Source of the DNA: Nocardioides marmorisolisilvae
Lineage (GTDB): Bacteria > Actinomycetota > Actinomycetes > Propionibacteriales > Nocardioidaceae
Direction: 5' to 3'
Length of the DNA stretch: 64,000 bases
Assembly: GCF_031656915.1 (NCBI RefSeq)
Contig: NZ_CP134227.1
Location: forward strand, 3,658,001-3,722,000
This document shows, piece by piece, positions 60,001 to 64,000 of this stretch. Both the position numbers and the translations under genes were made by a program. How positions within the stretch are numbered: the stretch's first letter is position 1; each line of letters opens with the position of its first letter. The notes under the pieces are model-generated. The model searched no databases. It was not told where the DNA came from and worked only from the letters and a program-made list of their open reading frames with translations.

Positions 60001-60509
60001 CGCACCGCGGGCCCGCCGAGTGCCCACAACACCGACGCGGACTTGACCGGAGTGAACACCAGATCGAACCCGGCCACCGCCCGACGCCCACGTCGCGCCT
60101 CGTTGGCCGCCAGCCGGCCCCGCTCGGACTGGGACGGTTCTCGCCCCGCCTGCTCGACGAACTGCGCCACCCGGGCGGCCACCCGATCCGGATACGGCGC
60201 CAGCTCGGCGTACGACGGATACCGCGCACCCAGCCGCACCGCCGCCTCGGTTGCGCCCGCCGCGCGCATCGCGTCGGCATCCGGATGCAGTCCGGCACCG
60301 AACAGCGCCCGCATCTGCGCCTCGGAGACCTCACCGCCGGCCACGCCCAGCTGTTCGGCGCCCTTGCCCATCCACACGCCCGGCGGGTTGCCGTGCGCCA
60401 CGTAGTAGTCCGCTAGCGACTGACCAGCCGCACGGGCCCGATCGGCCGAGGCGACCTGGCGGGTCAGGTAGGTGTACCCGTCCCCGGCCGAGAGCTTGTG
60501 CAGCGTCAT
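57012..60509 (-). CDS. MobF-family relaxase with helicase domain
   Basis: 1165-aa conjugative relaxase-helicase. The N-terminus MTLHKLSAGDGYTYLTRQVA carries the Tyr residues that nick oriT; DPDLHTHVAIANKV holds the metal-binding His cluster. A RecD2/TraI-type helicase follows with Walker A GPAGAGKTTAMRAF (about residue 590), LLVDEAGMAG and a later YASTAHRVQGTT motif. The tail is Pro/Ala-rich. The ATG at 60509 is preferred because it gives the canonical family start; a GTG at 60542 would add 11 residues. It should nick and unwind the element for transfer. Confidence 0.9.
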   Translation of the reverse strand: MTLHKLSAGDGYTYLTRQVASADRARAAGQSLADYYVAHGNPPGVWMGKGAEQLGVAGGEVSEAQMRALFGAGLHPDADAMRAAGATEAAVRLGARYPSYAELAPYPDRVAARVAQFVEQAGREPSQSERGRLAANEARRGRRAVAGFDLVFTPVKSASVLWALGGPAVRAEVEAAHHEAVASTIGWLEEHAAYTRTGHGGVAQIDASGLVCAAFDHRESRSGDPDLHTHVAIANKVCGMDGKWRSLDARGLYGLGVAASERYNTRFEDAMARRLGVRFVERPGDAGGKRPVREIDGVPADLIGHFSRRRALIEQRYAELRSQYRSAHGREPNRPTQLRLAQQATLETREAKGVGRSLAEQVTDWTTQARTVVGRRRLEHLAAECVHRDDPVTALSDELTAAAAKRVVRSVATQRATWTIWNLYAETERALRPLRFADAQAREQAVRSVVEQASGPRLSIRIAEPELVGEEPALVRASDNQSVFVAHGSQRYTSSEILSAEDALVTAATSASGPHVEDVVVEAALAMHESSCGIRLDPGQRTLVEEFAATSRQLAVGIGPAGAGKTTAMRAFAEVWGAADLGRVIPLASSSRAAAVLGAELGMRAENLHKFLHENTHAEGGDGWFRVSRGDVLLVDEAGMAGTLQLAELLGVASAAGAAVRLLGDPAQLAAVDAGGALRLLEAEAGAAHLSDLHRFTDPDEGSATLALRSGCREALDFYFDRDRVRSGARDAMLEAAYDAWAADVRAGRTSVLVASTNSDVTALNARARLERVDARQVASKGVGLRDGNTAGVGDWVITRQNARLLRYARDRWVHNGDSWRVVRRHRDGALTVRNLANRHAVVLPAAYVSDSVELAYASTAHRVQGTTTDTAHALVTTEMTREALYVASTRGRHHTALYVATENAVGLACDDEPDPPRTAREVLDAVLARSSGEDSATATIAGTVTAAGSLPTLISRYEHARTVAADDALRLAVETLPEAERPRILGDRAAPFLARVLAEAAGRGVAPQRLLRAAYDLEDLDNARSPALVLATRIQDHPRSLGAPDRDAGQRPLPWLPAPDVGHPGWLPYLRERAGLIRDRAEQLGSLAAVYREQYDVTATQQGPLGEPPEPGTRREDAYRAALAEIEASPPAPPRPTAPPLAARPAPVRAPSATQPYRGPRLTR

Positions 60510-60548
60510 CACGTGGACCACAGGCGTTCGAATCGAAACCACGTGGAC
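60510..60548. promoter_or_regulatory. Spaced CACGTGGAC repeats and palindrome upstream of the relaxase
   Basis: CACGTGGAC occurs at 60510-60518 and 60540-60548, exactly 30 bp apart, with the palindrome TTCGAATCGAA (60527-60537) between them. The first repeat abuts the relaxase ATG. It could be an operator or part of oriT, both of which commonly lie just upstream of MobF genes. Confidence 0.55.
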
Positions 60549-60622
60549 GCGAGATCGCCGGATCGTGCGGCCAATTCTGTGACCAAAACGTGCTGGAACC
60601 GGCCGCGATGGGTGGGATCGGG

Positions 60623-60683
60623 CGGGACAGCTGAAGCGCGAAACCGCAGGTCAGGCCGCCAATTCGGGTCGCAGCGGGACAGC
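60623..60683. repeat. Two direct repeats beside the attachment site
   Basis: CGGGACAGC at 60623-60631 and 60675-60683, each preceded 14-18 bp upstream by GGCCGC. Spacing is 52 bp. Position 20-80 bp from the tRNA-derived site fits arm-type binding sites for an integrase or excisionase, but that is inference. Confidence 0.5.
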
Positions 60684-60702
60684 CAGAACTGCCTTCGAGC
60701 AG

Positions 60703-60748
60703 GCTCATAACCCAGAGGTCGCAGGTTCAAATCCTGCCCCCGCTACAA
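60703..60748 (+). tRNA. 3' part of an initiator tRNA-Met gene (probable att site), anticodon CAT at 60706-60708
   Basis: GCTCATAACCCAGAGGTC is the anticodon loop and 3' stem of an initiator-type tRNA-Met (CCC of the GGG:CCC stem kept), followed by a perfect T arm (GCAGG, TTCAAAT, CCTGC), the acceptor 3' strand CCCCGCT and A. The matching 5' half is not present: the D arm and most of the anticodon 5' stem do not fold. The simplest reading is that only the 3' end of the tRNA was duplicated by integration of the element, so this is an attachment site rather than a working gene. Curiously AGCGGGA at 60673 could pair with six of seven acceptor bases at the correct distance. Confidence 0.75.
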
Positions 60749-60769
60749 TGTGATGTCTCAAGACATCCC

Positions 60770-60806
60770 GGAGGGCCGAACCCAATAGTCGTGGGTTCGG
60801 CCCTCC
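60770..60806. terminator. Strong stem-loop terminator after the tRNA-derived site
   Basis: Perfect 15-bp stem (60770-60784 with 60792-60806; starts GGAGGGCC, 7-nt loop ATAGTCG) followed by TTCGTTT. It is the clearest intrinsic terminator in the window and probably ended the original tRNA transcript. Confidence 0.85.
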
Positions 60807-60813
60807 TTCGTTT

Positions 60814-60828
60814 CTGCCCCCGCTACAA
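60814..60828. repeat. Second copy of the attachment-site core
   Basis: CTGCCCCCGCTACAA, identical to 60734-60748 and 80 bp away in direct orientation, just beyond the terminator. It could be a second att core, the trace of another integration, or the edge of an excised element. Confidence 0.7.
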
Positions 60829-61028
60829 GGTGAAACAGCAGGTCAGAGGCGGCTTTTGGAGAGATCCGGAAGCCGTCTTTGGCGTTGTCGGGAGCGGTTT
60901 GGTAGCACTTGGCAGCAAGATCCGCGCCCCTTGGCGCTCGAGTCGCGTAAGCGACCGTGGTCACACGTGGACGGTCGCGTCCGTCGGTGAGCGTGCAGGG
61001 ACCGACTTCTCGACGCGACCGGCCTCGA

Positions 61029-61184
61029 CCTCTGGGTCAATGACCCTGATCACCGGCGTCATCGCCCGCGATCCCATACCGACTGGAAGCATCGCCGCAG
61101 CGGTCAACGGTGCCATCGAGGCATGGGGTCGGGCTAGCGCCTTGGAGCTGTGGGGAAGCCACCGCATCAACGCGGTCAGCCCCA
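61029..61184 (+). pseudogene. 3' fragment of a short-chain dehydrogenase
   Basis: The frame reads MTLITGVIARDPIPTGS, AAAVNGAIEAWGRASALEL and RINAVSPTR, which matches the C-terminal half of SDRs that end with RINAVSPT. No N-terminal cofactor motif exists upstream and the frame stops just after SPT, so it is a relic lying outside the element. The 60829-61028 stretch before it shows no other gene. It abuts the 3' end of the convergent YD-repeat gene. Confidence 0.65.
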
Positions 61185-62489
61185 CTAGGAGAGGGTGCGT
61201 GTGACCGTCACGCTGTCATCGATCACACCGTCGTCCCCATAGTCGACGTCGCTGGTGTAGGTGACTGTCGAGCGTCCGATGTAGTCGTAGCGGGTGGTGG
61301 CAGTGGTGGTGCTGCCGCTCGCTGTATCGGTCCACGACTCCAAGCTGATCCGGCCCTTGGTGTCGTAGGTGTAGGCGTAGAACTGGTTGTCGACGAGCTG
61401 GCCATCGGCGTCATGCGTGTCTCCCGTGGTGTGCTCCAGCCGGCCCTGGCTGTCGTACTTCGAGATGAGGCGCTGGGTGGCCTCCGGGACCCCGTCGCCA
61501 TCCGTGTCGAACTCGGCCAGGGTCGACACCTGCCGGCCACGGTTGTCGTAGCCGTACGTCACTGCCTCCAGGTTGGTCGTCCTTCCAGAGGCGGGATCGG
61601 TGCTGGTGGTTACCGACCTCAGCAGCCGACCGGCCTGTCCGTAGTCGTTGCGCACGTCTATCTGTCGGTCGTAGACGCCGTCGCCGTCGTCATCGATGCG
61701 TGCGTTCAGCAGAGTCAACTGGCCCCGGGGGTCATAGGTCTGCTGCTCATCCTGCATTAGCGTGAGCGCTCCTGGCCCCTGGGCCTGTGACTGGGTCTGC
61801 CTGATCAACTGTCCGCGGGAGTCGTAGGCGAGCTTCACGACGTCGTGAAGGAGCACGGCCCCGTGTTCGTCGTGCTGCACCGTGTCCCACTCCAGAACGT
61901 TGCCCCGCTGGTCGTAGGTCGTGGTCAGGACGTAGCCCGACCCCGATTCGTTGGAGTTGCTGTAGTCGTACGTCGTGGTGAGGGCCCGGCCCCGGCGGTC
62001 GTTGCCGAAGGCGAAGGTGTTGGTGCGGTCGATGACGCCGTCGCCGTTGTCGTCCACTGTCTGCTGTTCGCTGGTTAGGTGGCCCTGCCGGTCGTAGTTG
62101 GGCGTGTCGACAGCCGTGGAGGTCGGCCCCGGCCCGTCACCGTCCGAGTCGAAGGTGGACACCGTGTCGATGAGCTGGCCGCGAGCGTCGTACTCGGAGT
62201 GACGGTCGCTCCGTTCGGTCACGGTGCCGGCCGCATCGGTGATCACCCGCGACTGACTCACCACGTGCCCCGAGGTGTCGTAGACGGTGGTGACCGTCGC
62301 CCGCTGGACCCGTCCGTCCATGGCCTTGACGTCCGTGGTGGTGGTGACCACGGCCCCACGCAGCTCGGCCGGTGAGAGGGTGAGCGCCGCGTAGGGGTCC
62401 GGAGTCGCTGACGCTGGCGCCATCGGAACGAGGAGAAGCGCGGCTGGCAGGACCGAGGCGAGGCGCAGCAAATTCCGACGGGCAGCCAT
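61185..62489 (-). CDS. Secreted YD-repeat (Rhs-like) protein with DxDGDG loops
   Basis: 434-aa exported protein. The signal peptide MAARRNLLRLASVLPAALLL ends at a likely ASA cleavage site near residue 30. The mature part is built of repeated YD-type motifs (YDTSGHVVS, YDARGQLID, YDQRGNVLE, YDSRGQLIR, YDNRGRQVS), alternating with acidic DSDGDG, DDNGDGVID, DDDGDGVYD and DTDGDGVPE loops that should bind calcium. There is no toxin domain or transmembrane anchor, and it is far shorter than Rhs toxins, so a surface or matrix role is more likely. The ATG at 62489 gives the signal peptide. Confidence 0.8.
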   Translation of the reverse strand: MAARRNLLRLASVLPAALLLVPMAPASATPDPYAALTLSPAELRGAVVTTTTDVKAMDGRVQRATVTTVYDTSGHVVSQSRVITDAAGTVTERSDRHSEYDARGQLIDTVSTFDSDGDGPGPTSTAVDTPNYDRQGHLTSEQQTVDDNGDGVIDRTNTFAFGNDRRGRALTTTYDYSNSNESGSGYVLTTTYDQRGNVLEWDTVQHDEHGAVLLHDVVKLAYDSRGQLIRQTQSQAQGPGALTLMQDEQQTYDPRGQLTLLNARIDDDGDGVYDRQIDVRNDYGQAGRLLRSVTTSTDPASGRTTNLEAVTYGYDNRGRQVSTLAEFDTDGDGVPEATQRLISKYDSQGRLEHTTGDTHDADGQLVDNQFYAYTYDTKGRISLESWTDTASGSTTTATTRYDYIGRSTVTYTSDVDYGDDGVIDDSVTVTRTLS

Positions 62490-62508
62490 GAGTGCTCCTG
62501 CTTTCGTG

Positions 62509-62790
62509 CCCGGCGCGGGTCGCCGGACACCTCCACCGTGGCCCGGAATCATCGGTAAGGGAACGTCGGGCACTACCGGGGTTTGCGCTTCCGGTACCGG
62601 GTTTTCCGGCCGACCTCAGTGGGCGCATCGACTCCGGGCCAAACCGAGATGCATTCGGGTCAGCAGTGCATGTTGGTCGTGATCGGATCCCGGCGCGGGT
62701 CGCCGCGCACCTCCACGGTGGCGTGGAGACATCGGAAAAGGGAAGGGCAGACACCACCGGTGTTTCCGGTGCCGACACTGGGGTTTTCTT
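62509..62790. repeat. Two imperfect direct repeats of about 100 bp in the divergent gap
   Basis: 62509-62609 and 62689-62790 share CCCGGCGCGGGTCGCC, ACCTCCAC, GTGG, ACATCGG/TCATCGG and GGGTTTTC blocks, with a 180-bp offset. The gap between the YD-repeat gene (minus) and the ATPase regulator (plus) contains little else. The duplication may give two binding regions for the regulator. Confidence 0.65.
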
Positions 62791-62858
62791 GTGGTGTGAC
62801 CTGTCCGAGGGGGACCGGTTCGGCGGTTTCCGAGACACGGTGCGCCCAGCGAGGCACA

Positions 62859-64000
62859 GTGGAAGCGTCTGTCGTCCTGTCACCCCAGGAGCTCCCGTTG
62901 CACAGTCCGGTTCGATGTGTGCGCTACCGGGAGGTGAAGGTGATCGAGGGGGCTCTCGCGGCGGTCTCTGGTGGCACCTCGAAACTGGTCCTGGTCGAGG
63001 GTGGGATGGGCAGCGGCAAGACGGCGCTTCTAGCGGCGGCGGCCGAGGCGGCGACCAGGCTCGGTCTCCCCGTCATTCATCGGCGCGGAGACGAGTTCGA
63101 TCTCGGATCGCCCATTGCCGACTTGGAGCCGGAGCTCCATGCACACGACGGGGATGTCGCCATCGTGCTCCTCGTCGACGATGCGCACTGGATCGACTCC
63201 CGCTCCCTGCTTCGCCTGCGACGATGGGTTCAGGACGGTCCGGGCCACACCTGTATGGTCATCGCGGTCCGGGCGGCTGAGTTGGTGGGAACCTCCGAAC
63301 GCGTCATCCACGAGCTGATGGTGACCTCCGACGCCGAGGCGATTGAGCTGGCACCCCTCTGCCATGACTCCGCTGCGTCGCTCATCGCGGGGATCCGTGG
63401 GCGCCCGCCGTCATCCGAGGAAGCGCGGGAGTTGTGCACTCGGACGGGAGGCAATCCTTTCCTTCTGGCCGCAGTCGCGCAGGCTGACCACACCAATGCG
63501 TGCGCAGAGGTGCCGCGAGAGATCGTCCGCTGGGTGCGCACGGAGCTGACGCGGCAGGGTGATGACGCCGTGGTGCTCGCTCGGGCGGTGGCTGTGTTGG
63601 GGATGCATGCCTCGCTTCCCCACGCGGCGCGGGTCGCGCGGCTCTCGATCGAGGCTGCTGCCGAGGCGGCCGATGGTCTTGCGGTGGGCGAGATCCTGGC
63701 ACCGCCGTCCGCGGTGGGAGATCGGCTCGACTTCGTCGCGTCCGTGGTGCGGGAGGCGGTGCTGGTGGACATGCCGCCGTTCGGCCGAGCCGAGTTGCAC
63801 CACCGGTCGGCGGAGGTGCTGCACGGCGAGGGCGCACCAGCCGGTGACATCGCGACACATCTTCTGTCCTCGGTCTGCCGTGACGACGCGTGGGCCGCCG
63901 AGAGCCTGCTAAGCGCTGGTCGCCAGTGCAACGATGCAGGCGAGCCGACCAGGGCCATCGACCTGCTGCGTCGGGCGCTGGCCGAGCCGCCCCCGTCGGC
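62859..64000 (+). CDS. LuxR/STAND-type ATPase regulator, 3' end outside window
   Basis: Open frame of at least 380 codons running off the right edge. An AAA/STAND ATPase domain is visible: Walker A VEGGMGSGKTALL and Walker B VAIVLLVDDAHWID, then TGGNPFLLAAVAQ and helical repeats, as in large LuxR-family (LAL) regulators. Their DNA-binding domain is C-terminal and would lie beyond the window. The GTG at 62859 with GAGG 4 nt upstream is the likeliest start; a TTG at 62898 is possible. It is divergent from the YD-repeat gene and may control it. Confidence 0.8.
   Translation, partial: MEASVVLSPQELPLHSPVRCVRYREVKVIEGALAAVSGGTSKLVLVEGGMGSGKTALLAAAAEAATRLGLPVIHRRGDEFDLGSPIADLEPELHAHDGDVAIVLLVDDAHWIDSRSLLRLRRWVQDGPGHTCMVIAVRAAELVGTSERVIHELMVTSDAEAIELAPLCHDSAASLIAGIRGRPPSSEEARELCTRTGGNPFLLAAVAQADHTNACAEVPREIVRWVRTELTRQGDDAVVLARAVAVLGMHASLPHAARVARLSIEAAAEAADGLAVGEILAPPSAVGDRLDFVASVVREAVLVDMPPFGRAELHHRSAEVLHGEGAPAGDIATHLLSSVCRDDAWAAESLLSAGRQCNDAGEPTRAIDLLRRALAEPPPS

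Noticed and set aside
56730-60416. A 1,228-codon open frame on the plus strand opposite the relaxase
   Set aside because: The minus-strand frame has complete relaxase and helicase motifs, while this frame is an Arg/Gly/Pro-rich shadow without recognisable domains. Long antisense frames are common in high-GC DNA.
60673-60748. Functional initiator tRNA-Met gene
   Set aside because: The acceptor nearly pairs, but the D arm does not form and only two of five anticodon-stem pairs are possible. It is better explained as a 3' tRNA fragment at an att site.
1-64000. CRISPR array, rRNA genes or riboswitches
   Set aside because: Reading both strands showed no regularly spaced repeats of CRISPR type, no rRNA-like conserved segments and no riboswitch I could recognise.

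Overview
The window is high-GC actinobacterial DNA, most like a Nocardioides-type organism. Evidence is the codon use, frequent GTG starts, 4-bp ATGA gene overlaps, an F420-type luciferase-like oxidoreductase and actinobacterial conjugation genes. It reads as most of an integrative conjugative element (ICE) carrying a large catabolic cargo, plus a short stretch of flanking chromosome on the right. The left end of the element lies outside the window.

Regions: (1) 1-6.3 kb, minus strand: a type IV secretion module with coupling ATPase, VirB4-like ATPase, SCO6880-like protein, polytopic TrbL-like protein and two small membrane proteins. (2) 6.5-16.1 kb: an APH kinase/acyl-CoA dehydrogenase (ACAD) pair divergent from an XRE-TetR fusion regulator, an alpha/beta hydrolase, two SDR relics, a tandem-fused class III CoA-transferase and a fused double ACAD. 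(3) 16.1-51.4 kb: a catabolic regulon with two acyl-CoA synthetases, ACADs, enoyl-CoA hydratases, MaoC proteins, SDRs, two thiolase/OB-fold pairs, APH kinases, a GMC alcohol oxidase, an aldehyde dehydrogenase, an isochorismatase-type hydrolase, an amidase, a LIV-type ABC transporter with a three-domain fusion protein, and GntR and TetR regulators. (4) 51.6-54.3 kb: a complete IS21-family element with a 5-bp target duplication. (5) 54.5-60.5 kb, minus strand: a Toprim primase-like protein, an unknown protein and a MobF relaxase-helicase. (6) 60.7 kb: the 3' part of an initiator tRNA-Met gene, the probable attachment site. (7) 60.8-64 kb: an SDR relic, a secreted YD-repeat protein and the start of a STAND/LuxR-type ATPase regulator.

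The cargo genes fit uptake of an organic acid or alcohol (ABC transporter), oxidation of an alcohol to an acid (GMC, ALDH), CoA activation (synthetases, CoA-transferases), beta-oxidation-like steps and a terminal aldol or thiolytic cleavage. The APH plus DGPD-type ACAD combination resembles the kinase/ACAD pair of levulinate catabolism (LvaA/LvaC) and human ACAD10/11, so a 4-hydroxyacyl-CoA intermediate is a plausible hypothesis. The substrate cannot be named from sequence.

The most striking unlisted signal is a recurrent, nearly palindromic 16-bp box (consensus about AWACRTCAGAYGTWTA) seen at eight cargo promoters between 17.6 and 43.6 kb. It suggests one repressor, possibly the GntR protein encoded in the cluster, controls the whole cargo.
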